Positions 45,718-55,286 of a stretch of DNA of 64,000 bases are shown here, piece after piece. The stretch's first letter is position 1, and each line of letters begins with the position of its first letter. The translations under genes were made by a program, and so were the position numbers. Source of the stretch: Cyanobacteria bacterium REEB417 (GTDB taxonomy: Bacteria; Cyanobacteriota; Cyanobacteriia; PCC-6307; Cyanobiaceae). The stretch covers positions 1 through 64,000 of the forward strand of contig JAGWVJ010000005.1 in NCBI GenBank assembly GCA_018970945.1, written 5' to 3'. The notes beneath the pieces were generated by a model that was not told the origin of the DNA, searched no databases, and saw only the letters and a list, made by a program, of their open reading frames with translations.

Positions 45718-47936
45718 AGCTCAAGGGGATCGGGATCCACGGCCAATGTGACGCCGACCGGCAGGGCGCTGCGCAGGTCTGGCTCGGGAGGCAGGGGAAT
45801 CGCGGCTGCGGCTGGCCCGTGCAACAGCACCTGCCAGCGGCTGCGGCCGGCCACCCGGGCCACCGGCGCCGGTGCCGGTCCGATCAGCACCCAGCCCGCC
45901 CGCTCGACCCCGGGCTGCAGTCGCGACGCCAGCGCCGCCGCGGCGGTGGCGGTGGCGCTGGCACTCGGGCCGGCAAGGCGCAGCAGGCAGGCCCGGGCCA
46001 ATGGCACCAGCCCTCCCCGCCGGCGCAGATCCAGCTCCTGATCGAGGAAGTCACCGTAACTGCCCTGAACCAGGTGACGGATCACCGAATGATCTGGGCT
46101 GTAGGTCTGAACCAGCACCTCGCCCGGCAACTCACCACGGCCGGCACGGCCGGCCAACTGCAGCAGCAGCTGCAGCGACTGTTCGGAGGCCCGCAGGTCA
46201 GGACGGTGCAGCAATCCATCGGCAGCCAGCACCGCCGCCAGCGTCACCCGCGGCAGATCCATGCCCTTGGCCAGCATCTGGGTACCCACCAGGACATCGG
46301 CCTCGCCGGCGGCAAATCGCTCCAGAAGCTGACGATGGCCATCGCGGCCACGGGTGCTGTCGCGGTCGAAGCGCAACAGGCGCACGTCGCTGAGCTCTTC
46401 GCCCAGTTGTTCAATCACCCGCTGGGTGCCGGCACCGAACGGTTTGAACGCGGTTGAGCCGCAATGACCGCAGTGATCGCCGCAGTTCTGACGGTGGTCA
46501 CACCAGTGGCAGCGCAGCCACTCGCGACCTTCGCGGCCGCGATGCACCGTCAGGGCCACATCGCAGTTGGGACAGAGCACGGCCTCGCCACAGCTTCGGC
46601 AGCTCAGAAAGGCGCGGTAACCGCGACGGGGCACCAGCACCACCGCCTGCTCACCCCGCTGGCATACCTGCTGCAGCCGCTCGAGCAGCGGACGGCTTAG
46701 CAGCCGTCGATGCCCCTCGGCCAGCTCCTGGCGCATGTCGACCAGCCGCACCGGCGGCAGCGGCCGCTCACCGATGCGCTGCGGCAACCGCAGCAGGGTC
46801 GTGTGGCCCTGGCTGCAGCTCAGCCAGGTTTCGAGCGATGGGGTAGCGGTCCCCAGCACCAACACCGCGCCGCTTTGCCGGGCCCGCAACCGCGCCACCT
46901 CGCGGGCGTGGTAGCAGGGCATCGGACTGTCCTGCTTGTAGGACGCATCGTGCTCCTCATCGAGCACGAGCAGACCCAACCGCGGCAGGGGCAGAAACAC
47001 CGCCGAGCGGGTGCCTACCACCACCCTGGGGGCCTCGGGGTCCAGGGCTGCACGCCAGCTGGCGACCTTGTCGCCGTCGGCCATGGCGCTGTGAAACTCG
47101 AGCACGGCCGCTCCAAAGCGGCTGCGGGCCCGGTCGAGCAGCTGGGGAATCAGGCCGATCTCGGGCGTGAGCAGCAACACGCTGCGTCCTTGAGCGAGGC
47201 ATCCGGCAGCCGCCTGCAGGTAGACCTCGGTCTTGCCGGCCCCGGTCACCCCCCACAGCAGCAGGGCCTGTCCAGGCGCTGCTGCGGTAATGGCGGCCAC
47301 GGCCCGTTGCTGATCACTGTTGAGGGCTCGGGGCGACTGGGTCGGCATCGTTGCCGCGCCCAGGGTTGTGCGTCCCACCAGACCGCGCCGCTCCAGGCTG
47401 GTCAACACCGATCGGCTGTGGGCGCCGGGAGCGCAGAGCTCGGCCAGGGGTTTCGCCCCACCCGCAGCCTCCAGATCGTGCAACAGCGAAGCCTGCGCAG
47501 GGGTGAGGCGCAGGCCCTCGAGCGGAACCCGCGGACCTTCGATCTGCCAGGCCGGTCGGGGCGCCCGCACCGGGGGTTGGAGGCGTTGGCCGAGCCAGCC
47601 CGAGGGCAGGGCACTCTTGAGGGTCTGAAAGCGGCTGGCATGGCAGTCTCCCGCCACCTGGTCGATGAGCTGCTGCCAGGCGGCGCTCACCGCCGCCGGT
47701 TGCAGCAGGCTTTCGACCGGCTGCAGGGCGCGACCCGCAAGCTCGGCCGGCAGGTCCTGGAGGACCTCCACCACCAGACCGGAGTGGCGGCGTCCACGCA
47801 GGCGCACCTGAACCAGATCACCGGGAGCCAGGGCCAGATCCAGGGGATTGGCGTAGGTGAACACCTGACCATCACGGCCCGCTTCGAGCCAGACCTGGAG
47901 CCACCTGGAAACCGCCTTGCCCGAATCCCTGCCCAC
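45714..47936 (-). CDS. priA: Primosomal replication protein N' (PriA helicase)
   Basis: Restarts stalled replication forks. The 740-residue protein has the N-terminal DNA-binding domain (FTYANPLDLALAPGDLVQVR), Walker A GVTGAGKTEVY, the DEEH box (LVLDEEHDASYKQ), and a zinc domain with several CxxC pairs (SCRSCGEAVLCPNC, CHWCDHRQNCGDHCGHCG). Helicase motif VI lies near QLAGRAGRG. The stop overlaps the DUF3153 stop by three bases on the opposite strand. The start faces the rpoD leader. Confidence 0.96.
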   Translation of the reverse strand: MGRDSGKAVSRWLQVWLEAGRDGQVFTYANPLDLALAPGDLVQVRLRGRRHSGLVVEVLQDLPAELAGRALQPVESLLQPAAVSAAWQQLIDQVAGDCHASRFQTLKSALPSGWLGQRLQPPVRAPRPAWQIEGPRVPLEGLRLTPAQASLLHDLEAAGGAKPLAELCAPGAHSRSVLTSLERRGLVGRTTLGAATMPTQSPRALNSDQQRAVAAITAAAPGQALLLWGVTGAGKTEVYLQAAAGCLAQGRSVLLLTPEIGLIPQLLDRARSRFGAAVLEFHSAMADGDKVASWRAALDPEAPRVVVGTRSAVFLPLPRLGLLVLDEEHDASYKQDSPMPCYHAREVARLRARQSGAVLVLGTATPSLETWLSCSQGHTTLLRLPQRIGERPLPPVRLVDMRQELAEGHRRLLSRPLLERLQQVCQRGEQAVVLVPRRGYRAFLSCRSCGEAVLCPNCDVALTVHRGREGREWLRCHWCDHRQNCGDHCGHCGSTAFKPFGAGTQRVIEQLGEELSDVRLLRFDRDSTRGRDGHRQLLERFAAGEADVLVGTQMLAKGMDLPRVTLAAVLAADGLLHRPDLRASEQSLQLLLQLAGRAGRGELPGEVLVQTYSPDHSVIRHLVQGSYGDFLDQELDLRRRGGLVPLARACLLRLAGPSASATATAAAALASRLQPGVERAGWVLIGPAPAPVARVAGRSRWQVLLHGPAAAAIPLPPEPDLRSALPVGVTLAVDPDPLEL

Positions 47937-47941
47937 CGACC

Positions 47942-47970
47942 TTGCAAAGGCGTCTCGCCATTCTTAAGAT
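47942..47970 (+). promoter_or_regulatory. Promoter for the rpoD leader transcript
   Basis: TTGCAA (47942-47947) and TAAGAT (47965-47970) are separated by exactly 17 bases, each 4 of 6 to the sigma-70 consensus. They lie just beyond the priA start and point toward rpoD. The predicted start of transcription is near 47977, giving a leader of about 480 bases. Confidence 0.6.
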
Positions 47971-47976
47971 GAAAAG

Positions 47977-48456
47977 GTTGGGCAGTCGATCGGCTGCCGT
48001 CGGAACGAGGCAGAGTTCCGTCCAGAGGGAAGACCTGCAGAGAGCGCCTGGACATCCCTTCTCTCAAGAAGGATGTCCAACCCTGGCCTCCCGGTCTCCG
48101 ATCTCCCCTGACAGCGCTCCACCAGCTCCATCTTTTTCGAACCCTGACCCCAATCCTTCGCCGGCACAGGCGGACCTGCTGCCCCCCAACCAGACGCATC
48201 CGCGGGAGACCCATGTGGTCCCCCCTGCTGGTTGACCGGGGTGCAGCCGATTCTCCTGAGCTGCGAACCCGGGTCTGTCGATGACCAGAGACCACCAGAG
48301 ATTGACCTCAGCGAGGTCACCCTGGAACAGAACGGCCGGGGTCGCCCGACCCCCCTGCTTCCCCGCTCTCATCTCTCCTCCAGCCCCGATGGTGGAGCGT
48401 CTCGGGTTCCGACCCCACCCCTTGATTGTTCTGCCGTCTTTCCTCCCCGTCCGCCC
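47977..48456 (+). other. Long, structured rpoD leader (candidate regulatory RNA)
   Basis: This 520-base gap between priA and rpoD has no convincing gene. It contains a run of stem-loops: 47981-47998 (GGCAG/CTGCC), 48001-48020 (CGGAAC/GTTCCG) and a strong one at 48050-48078 (GGACATCC plus TTCT pairing with AGAA plus GGATGTCC, one bulged C, loop CTCA). A nested structure follows at 48187-48234 (CAACCAG/CTGGTTG enclosing GGG/CCC and GACC/GGTC). The frame of rpoD is open from 48232, but the codons before 48457 do not look like sigma factor. It may be a 5' UTR with control function or host a separate small RNA. Confidence 0.5.
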
Positions 48457-49728
<1,272 letters not shown>

Positions 49729-49770
49729 CCGGCCTTGCCAGGATCAGACCATGGACCTGGCGCCTTAGCC

Positions 49771-50880
49771 GTGAGTGCCTGCAAGCCGCTCAGGGTGTCG
49801 ATCGTGTTGCCCACGTACAACGAACGGGGCAACATCGAAGCACTGCTCAGGCAGCTGCTCACCCTGCAGGGGCGGTTTGATCTCGAGCTGCTGGTCGTCG
49901 ACGACGACTCCACCGATGGCACGGGCGAGCTGGTGCGGCAGCTCGCCCGGGAACACCCGCAGCTGCGTTTGATCCGACGCATCGGTCGGTCAGGGCTGGC
50001 CAGCGCCATCAAGGAAGGGCTGCTCGACGCCACCGGTGATGTGGCGGTGGTCATGGACAGCGACGGACAGCACGAACCCGTCTCGGTGCTTCAGGCGATC
50101 AGCACCCTGCAGGGCGAAGCGCTCGACCTGGTGATCGGCAGCCGTTTTCACCCCGAGGCACAGATCCATGGCCTGAGCGAGCGGCGCGAGACCGGCTCCA
50201 ACTGGGCGAACGCCAGTGCCCGCTTCAGCCTGCCTGGACGCTACCGGGACCTGAGCGACTACATGAGCGGCTTTTTCGCATTGAAGCTCGATCCCCTGCT
50301 GCCGCTCATCCGGGCCGTGGATGTGAACGGCTTCAAGTTCCTCTACGAGCTGCTGGCGATCAGCCGTGGGCGGCTGCGGGTCACCGAGGTGCCGCTGCAG
50401 TTCCAGGCCCGCAGCTACGGCAGCTCCAAGCTGGATCTGGCGATCTTCTGGGACTTTCTGATCTCAATCCTGCACAGTCTGAGCCTGAGGCTGCTGCCCC
50501 GCCGCGCCATCAGCTTTGCCCTGGTGGGGGCCAGTGGCGTGGCCGTGCAACTGCTGACCACCCAACTGCTGATGGCATTGGCAGGACTGACTTTTGGCCA
50601 AGCCCTACCGGTTGCGGTGATGGCGGCGGCCAGTTCCAACTACCTGATCAACAACGCCCTCACCTTTCGCTTTCAACGGCTGACCGGCCTGGCCCTGGTG
50701 AAGGGACTGCTCAAATTTCTGCTGGTGGCTTCGCTGCCGGTGCTGGCCAATGTGGGGCTGGCCTCGGCGTACTACAGCTTTGTGGCGCGCGACACCTTGT
50801 GGGCCCAGCTCGCTGGAATTCTGGTGGTATTCGTCTGGAACTATGCCGCCTCGTCGCGGTTCGTCTGGAACACACCCTGA
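49771..50880 (+). CDS. Dolichyl-phosphate-mannose-synthase-like glycosyltransferase with GtrA domain
   Basis: 369 residues. GT2 domain at the N-terminus: VSIVLPTYNERGNIEALL, the DDDSTDGT sugar-nucleotide motif and VMDSDGQHEP. The C-terminal third (from about 240) is a GtrA-like four-helix membrane domain (ISFALVGASGVAVQLLTTQL to VVFVWNYAASSRFVW). Such fusions transfer a sugar to a polyprenyl phosphate and may flip it for cell-surface glycan synthesis. The GTG at 49771 is the start. It follows rpoD by 42 bases; a GCCAGG/CCTGGC stem lies in that gap. Confidence 0.88.
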   Translation: MSACKPLRVSIVLPTYNERGNIEALLRQLLTLQGRFDLELLVVDDDSTDGTGELVRQLAREHPQLRLIRRIGRSGLASAIKEGLLDATGDVAVVMDSDGQHEPVSVLQAISTLQGEALDLVIGSRFHPEAQIHGLSERRETGSNWANASARFSLPGRYRDLSDYMSGFFALKLDPLLPLIRAVDVNGFKFLYELLAISRGRLRVTEVPLQFQARSYGSSKLDLAIFWDFLISILHSLSLRLLPRRAISFALVGASGVAVQLLTTQLLMALAGLTFGQALPVAVMAAASSNYLINNALTFRFQRLTGLALVKGLLKFLLVASLPVLANVGLASAYYSFVARDTLWAQLAGILVVFVWNYAASSRFVWNTP

Positions 50881-50933
50881 ACAGCGGCCTCCCTGCCAGT
50901 GTGGCGACAACGTCGTGACACGCCTGGTTTTCG

Positions 50934-51329
50934 ATGGCTGCCTTCTTGCGCGATCTGCGCGGCCTGCGCACCGCTCCCGCACTGAGCGAACCCCAGCTGC
51001 ATGCGCTTCTCCAGGAGCTGCAGCAACGGTTGGCCGCCTGCGACTGGTTCACCCTTGGGGTGATGGCACCCAGCGGCACCGCTGCCGTACAGACCCTGCG
51101 CCGCTGCGAAACGGCACTGGGGTGGACAGCACTGCAGCCCGACCCGGCCAGCCCCCGGCCCGAAGATGTAGACGGGGCTGCCTTTCTCAAAGGCAACCAG
51201 AACACTGGTCGCTTTCAGCTGCGACCGGAAAGCGGCCTGGGCGAAGGGGTGCTGATCACCGGCCACAGCCTGGTCGACCCCGTCGCCGAAGACACCTGGG
51301 GCCCCCTACCGCTGACGTTCTTTGACTGA
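50934..51329 (+). CDS. DUF1824 family protein
   Basis: 131-residue soluble protein of the cyanobacterial DUF1824 group. The conserved blocks CDWFTLGVMAPSGTAAVQTL, FLKGNQNTGRFQLR and GLGEGVLITGHS, and the end WGPLPLTFFD are recognisable. No function is known. The last four codons, including the stop, are duplicated just downstream (see 51318-51345). It is preceded by a 53-base gap and followed by hemC 102 bases later. Confidence 0.8.
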   Translation: MAAFLRDLRGLRTAPALSEPQLHALLQELQQRLAACDWFTLGVMAPSGTAAVQTLRRCETALGWTALQPDPASPRPEDVDGAAFLKGNQNTGRFQLRPESGLGEGVLITGHSLVDPVAEDTWGPLPLTFFD

Positions 51330-51345
51330 ATTTCTTTGACTGAAA
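51318..51345. repeat. 14-nt tandem duplication spanning the DUF1824 stop codon
   Basis: TTCTTTGACTGAAT and TTCTTTGACTGAAA lie head to tail. The first copy encodes the last residues Phe-Phe-Asp and the stop; the second repeats them after the stop. It looks like a recent slippage event. Confidence 0.85.
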
Positions 51346-51431
51346 CGTCGGCGGCAGGCGGAGCAGGTCCGGCCGATGCCTAGGCTTGGCGGCTGTGATT
51401 GGGCGGCTGCCGCTGCCTGTGATGAGATCTG

Positions 51432-52385
51432 ATGGTCGGTTCCCAACTGCGCATCGCCTCCCGCCGCAGCCAGCTGGCCATGGTGCAGACCAACTGGGTG
51501 CGCGATGAGCTCACCAGGGCCCACCCGGGGCTGGACATCGCGATCGAAGCGATGGCCACCCAGGGCGACAAGATCCTCGACGTGGCCCTGGCCAAAATCG
51601 GCGACAAGGGCCTGTTCACCAAGGAACTCGAGGCCCAGATGCTGATGGACCGGGCCGACATCGCCGTCCACAGCCTCAAGGACCTGCCCACCAACCTGCC
51701 CGAGGGTCTGATCCTTGGCTGCATCACCGAGCGCGAAGACCCGGCCGATGCCCTGGTGGTGCATGTCAGACACAAGGACAAAACCCTGGCCACCCTGCCC
51801 GAGGGGGCCGTGGTGGGCACCAGCTCGCTGCGGCGTCTGGCCCAGCTGCGCCATCACTATCCCCATCTCACCTTTAAGGATGTGCGCGGCAACGTGATCA
51901 CCCGGCTCGAGAAGCTGGATGCGGGCGAATTCGATTGCCTGATCCTGGCGGCCGCCGGCCTGGGGCGCCTTGGCCTGGGTGATCGCATCCACGAGCTGAT
52001 CGATCCGGGCATCTCCCTGCATGCCGTGGGCCAGGGGGCCCTGGGCATCGAGTGCCGCGACGGCGATGCGGCTGTGCTGGAACAGATCAAGGTGCTGGAG
52101 CACGTTCCCACGGCCCGGCGCTGCCTGGCCGAGCGAGCCTTCCTGCGGGAGCTCGAGGGCGGATGCCAGGTGCCGATCGGTGTGAACACCCGTTTTGACG
52201 GCGAGGATCTGATCCTCACCGGCATGGTGGCCAGCCTCGATGGGGTGCGGCTGATCCGCGATGAGAGCCGGGGGCCCGAGCACGATCCTGAAGCGATCGG
52301 GATCGATCTTGCCCAGAAGCTCAAAGAGCAGGGGGCCGGGGCGATTCTGGAGGAGATCTTTGCAGCCGTTCGTCCCGAAGCCTGA
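51432..52385 (+). CDS. hemC: Porphobilinogen deaminase (hydroxymethylbilane synthase)
   Basis: Assembles four porphobilinogens into hydroxymethylbilane for heme and chlorophyll. The 317-residue protein begins [18 protein letters not shown], has the substrate-binding [20 protein letters not shown] and the dipyrromethane-cofactor Cys in [14 protein letters not shown]. The ATG at 51432 fits the family. Its stop overlaps the reading frame of the ClC gene, so the two may be on one mRNA. Confidence 0.97.
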   Translation: MVGSQLRIASRRSQLAMVQTNWVRDELTRAHPGLDIAIEAMATQGDKILDVALAKIGDKGLFTKELEAQMLMDRADIAVHSLKDLPTNLPEGLILGCITEREDPADALVVHVRHKDKTLATLPEGAVVGTSSLRRLAQLRHHYPHLTFKDVRGNVITRLEKLDAGEFDCLILAAAGLGRLGLGDRIHELIDPGISLHAVGQGALGIECRDGDAAVLEQIKVLEHVPTARRCLAERAFLRELEGGCQVPIGVNTRFDGEDLILTGMVASLDGVRLIRDESRGPEHDPEAIGIDLAQKLKEQGAGAILEEIFAAVRPEA

Positions 52386-54354
52386 AGGGGAGCGTCAGAC
52401 ACCTCCGGTTCAATGGAATCTGCTCGCCTGGGCTGCCCTGCTGGGCATGCTCACCGGGCTGGCGGTGGTGGGCTTTCACGCCCTGCTCAGTGGCATCAAC
52501 AATTTTCTGTTCGGTCCGTTCGTCGAAACCCTGCTGACGATCGGCCGCAACCCCCTGCAGCATGTCGACGTACCACCGCTGCCGGTGCCCGAACCGTCGA
52601 TGCCCAGGGCACCCCTGCAGACCCTGCTGCACATCGGCCTGGGTGGCCTGGGATACCTGCCACCACCACCGCAGCCGCTGCCCGAGCCACCCCCACTTCC
52701 CAGCCTGCAGATCCCCGACTGGCTTGGGCTGTGGCCGGTGCTGGTGGTGCCCACCCTGGGAGGCGCCCTGGTAGCGGTGTTGCGGCGCAGTCTCGGCGAG
52801 CTGGGACCGGGCCTGCCCAGCCTCATGGCGATGGCCGATGGGGCCGTCAGTCCGGCACCCCGGTTGCCCTGGCTGCGGTTGCTGACCGCCTCTCTGAGCC
52901 TGGGCAGCGGAGCCTCACTGGGGCCTGAGGGGCCCAGCGTGGAGTCCGGCGGCAACATCGGCCTGTGGCTCGCCAACCGCGCCCGGCTGCCCCAACAGAA
53001 TCAGAAGGCGCTGGTGGCAGCGGGGGTGGCGGCCGGTCTGGCGGCAGGATTCAAAGCCCCCATTGCTGGGGTGTTCTTTGCCTTTGAAGGCAGCTTCAGC
53101 GGACTGGGGGGGCGTCCAAGCCTGAGGGCGGTGCTGGTGGCGGCCATCTCCTCCACCCTGATCGTGCAGGTGGGCCTGGGCGATACGCCGATCCTGAGAC
53201 TGCCGGCCTACGACGTGCGCTCCCTCTGGGAACTGCCGCTGTACCTGGGGCTGGGCGTGCTGGCCAGCCTGATGTCGTGGCTGCTGATCCGCTTGCTGGA
53301 GGTGGGACGTGCACCCCGGCTGCAGGCGCTGATGCAGGCCCTGCCCCTGGGGTTGCCCGGGGCCCTGGGCGGGCTGCTGGTCGGCCTGATCGCGCTCGAG
53401 TTTCCCCAGGTGCTGGGGGTGGGGTACGACACAATCGAAGCACTGCTAGGCAGCGATGGCGGCATACCGCTGCTGACCCTGCTGTTGCTGTTGGGCGCCA
53501 AGTTGCTGGCCACCGGTGTCAGCAGCGCCACCGGATTTGTGGGTGGCGGCTTCGCACCCGCCCTTGTGCTGGGTGCCGTGCTGGGCAATTGCTATGGCCA
53601 GCTGCTTGGCGACGGTGGTCTGCACCTGGCGGTGGCAGCTCCACCCGCCTACGCCATGGTGGGGATGGCTGCGGTCCTGGCCGGCAGTGCCCGCGCCCCG
53701 CTGACGGCCCTGCTGCTGCTGTTTGAACTGACCCGTGACATCCGCATCGTGCTGCCCCTGATGGCCGCTGCCGGCCTCAGCGCCGCCCTGGTGGAGCGTT
53801 GGCATGGCCTGCACGACCCTGGCCTGCTCGGCCCGGATCTGCGGGAGGAGCAACGCCGCGCGCAATTGACCGACCTGTCGGTGGGCGAAGCCCTGGAACC
53901 GGAGGCTCCTCTTCTGCAGGCTGCCGACACGCCGGTCGCTGAGGCTCTTCAGGGGCTGATCAGCGCCCACGGCCACAGCCTGCTGGCCGTGGAGGGGACC
54001 TGGGTGATCGGGCTGGTGACCCTGGCCGATCTGCAACGCACCTTGAGCAACCGGGGCTCGGCGGCAACCGTGCGCGACTGTCTCAGCGGCGACCTGATTT
54101 GGCTGCCCGAAACCGCCAACCTGGCCCAGCTGGAGGATCAGTTGGAGCCCAACGGTCTGCGCCAGCTGCCGGTGTTCGGGCGCCATGGAGTCGGGTCAGC
54201 TGCGCTGCCCCAGGGTCTACCTGCAGGCGGTCTGGCGATCACCGAGCTGCGGGGCCTGGCCAGCCGCGACGGCCTGGCACGCGCCCTGGCAGGACTCAAG
54301 CTGAGGCAGAAGCCGACGATGGTGGTTGCCCCTGGGCAGCGGCAAAGGCATTGA
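52360..54354 (+). CDS. ClC-family anion transporter with C-terminal CBS domains
   Basis: About 664 residues: a ClC membrane domain (GPEGP with gating Glu190; [20 protein letters not shown] for the GxFxP site) followed by two CBS domains from about 500. Two features differ from Cl-/H+ exchangers. The selectivity segment reads GPGLP (149-153), where E. coli has GSGIP, as in plant nitrate exchangers. The inner proton Glu (second E of the usual FxxEE) is Gly244. A Pro-rich loop of about 50 residues lies after the first helix. The start is uncertain: TTG at 52360 within the hemC end is used; ATG at 52447 would clip helix 1. Confidence 0.88.
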   Translation: MQPFVPKPEGERQTPPVQWNLLAWAALLGMLTGLAVVGFHALLSGINNFLFGPFVETLLTIGRNPLQHVDVPPLPVPEPSMPRAPLQTLLHIGLGGLGYLPPPPQPLPEPPPLPSLQIPDWLGLWPVLVVPTLGGALVAVLRRSLGELGPGLPSLMAMADGAVSPAPRLPWLRLLTASLSLGSGASLGPEGPSVESGGNIGLWLANRARLPQQNQKALVAAGVAAGLAAGFKAPIAGVFFAFEGSFSGLGGRPSLRAVLVAAISSTLIVQVGLGDTPILRLPAYDVRSLWELPLYLGLGVLASLMSWLLIRLLEVGRAPRLQALMQALPLGLPGALGGLLVGLIALEFPQVLGVGYDTIEALLGSDGGIPLLTLLLLLGAKLLATGVSSATGFVGGGFAPALVLGAVLGNCYGQLLGDGGLHLAVAAPPAYAMVGMAAVLAGSARAPLTALLLLFELTRDIRIVLPLMAAAGLSAALVERWHGLHDPGLLGPDLREEQRRAQLTDLSVGEALEPEAPLLQAADTPVAEALQGLISAHGHSLLAVEGTWVIGLVTLADLQRTLSNRGSAATVRDCLSGDLIWLPETANLAQLEDQLEPNGLRQLPVFGRHGVGSAALPQGLPAGGLAITELRGLASRDGLARALAGLKLRQKPTMVVAPGQRQRH

Positions 54355-54553
54355 GCAGATCTCCAGCTGCCGGATCAACCGCCGAGAGACGTTCAAGAAT
54401 GCGATGCAGATCGGGTGCAGACAACTCGCCATCGCAGCCCCATTTGAGAGCCGTGTGGTCCGCTCCCCGCGAGCAGCCGTTGGGCTGGCTTGGTGTGGGA
54501 AAGGAAGCGGAAGGCACGAATCGGGTGAAACGAAGGGGCAAACCTAAGTCCAT
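54296..54553 (-). CDS. Small hypothetical protein overlapping the ClC 3' end
   Basis: 85 residues. The second half ([31 protein letters not shown]) looks protein-like and codon choice is normal, while the first 35 residues are less convincing, so the true start may be internal. It is convergent with the ClC gene and overlaps its 3' end by 59 bases. No family is recognised, and it could be a chance ORF. Confidence 0.35.
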   Translation of the reverse strand: MDLGLPLRFTRFVPSASFPTPSQPNGCSRGADHTALKWGCDGELSAPDLHRILERLSAVDPAAGDLLNAFAAAQGQPPSSASASA

Positions 54554-54573
54554 GGACCGACTCGCCGGGTCAT

Positions 54574-54625
54574 GACGGTCAGATCTGCAGAAAGTCTGCA
54601 GAAAGACCGTCGATCACATTTTGTT
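54574..54625. terminator. Candidate terminator between convergent ClC and ppa, built on an 11-bp tandem repeat
   Basis: GACGGTC (54574-54580) pairs with GACCGTC (54605-54611). The loop contains two perfect head-to-tail copies of TCTGCAGAAAG (54584-54594 and 54595-54605). On the plus strand a T-rich stretch (ATTTTGTTTGT) follows. The whole 54355-54666 gap holds only this and the small ORF at 54296-54553. Confidence 0.5.
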
Positions 54626-54666
54626 TGTCTTAAGGATTCAGGCCTGATCCCCAATCAGGAGGGCAG

Positions 54667-55254
54667 TCAGTTCACCAGTTTCGCGTCGATCGTCTGCCTG
54701 TAGCGCTGTTCACACTCCTTGATGATGCGCACGGCGTCCTCGGCTCCCAGGAACGCGTTGACCTTGCACGTCCCCGGCTTCTTCAGATCCTTGTAATGCT
54801 CCCAGTAGTACTGGGTCTCCTTGAGCCAGTGGTCACCCAGCTGGGTGTAGCTGGTGATGTGATCCATGCGCTTGTCATCGGCCAGCACGGCGATCACCTT
54901 GTCGTCGACCTCGCCGCCGTCATCGAAGGTCATGATCCCGATGATGCGCGCCTCCACCAGGGAGCCCGGAATCAGAGGCTCGGTGACACCGACGATCTCG
55001 ATGTCGAGCGGGTCGCCATCTTCGTCCCAGGTGCGGGGGATGCAACCGTAGGCAAAGGGATAGGCCAGCGAGGAATAACCAACGCGATCGAGCTTGAGGT
55101 GACCGGTTTCGGTGATCAGCTCGTACTTGTTGATCGTCATCGAGTTGAGCTCAACGATCGCGTTCAACCGAAGCTCGGCCTCATCGGCAAAGGCCGGCAG
55201 CACATGCAGCAGGTTGAGCATGGTGCGGCTGGGGGCGTGGTCGATGTTGGCCAT
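54667..55254 (-). CDS. ppa: Inorganic pyrophosphatase (family I, soluble)
   Basis: Hydrolyses pyrophosphate, pulling biosynthetic reactions forward. The 195-residue protein has the core KYELITETGHLKLDRVGYSS, the metal-binding DEDGDPLDIEIVG and the DDGGEVDDKVIAVLADD loop. The N-terminus (about 30 residues, DHAPSRTMLNLLHVLPAFAD) extends beyond the E. coli form, as in other cyanobacteria. The M32 peptidase ends 32 bases upstream, so a three-gene unit with it and the ligase is likely. Confidence 0.95.
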   Translation of the reverse strand: MANIDHAPSRTMLNLLHVLPAFADEAELRLNAIVELNSMTINKYELITETGHLKLDRVGYSSLAYPFAYGCIPRTWDEDGDPLDIEIVGVTEPLIPGSLVEARIIGIMTFDDGGEVDDKVIAVLADDKRMDHITSYTQLGDHWLKETQYYWEHYKDLKKPGTCKVNAFLGAEDAVRIIKECEQRYRQTIDAKLVN

Positions 55255-55286
55255 GGGGGCTGGTCACGCAGGAGCAGCTCGGCATC

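Noticed and set aside
48232-48456. Upstream start for rpoD
   Set aside because: Codons before 48457 are Pro/Ser/Arg-rich without sigma similarity, while the ATG at 48457 gives a normal cyanobacterial sigma N-terminus.
54217-54432. Second small minus-strand ORF at the end of the ClC gene
   Set aside because: Mostly overlaps the ClC coding sequence and has no protein-like pattern; the neighbouring 54296-54553 frame is the better candidate.
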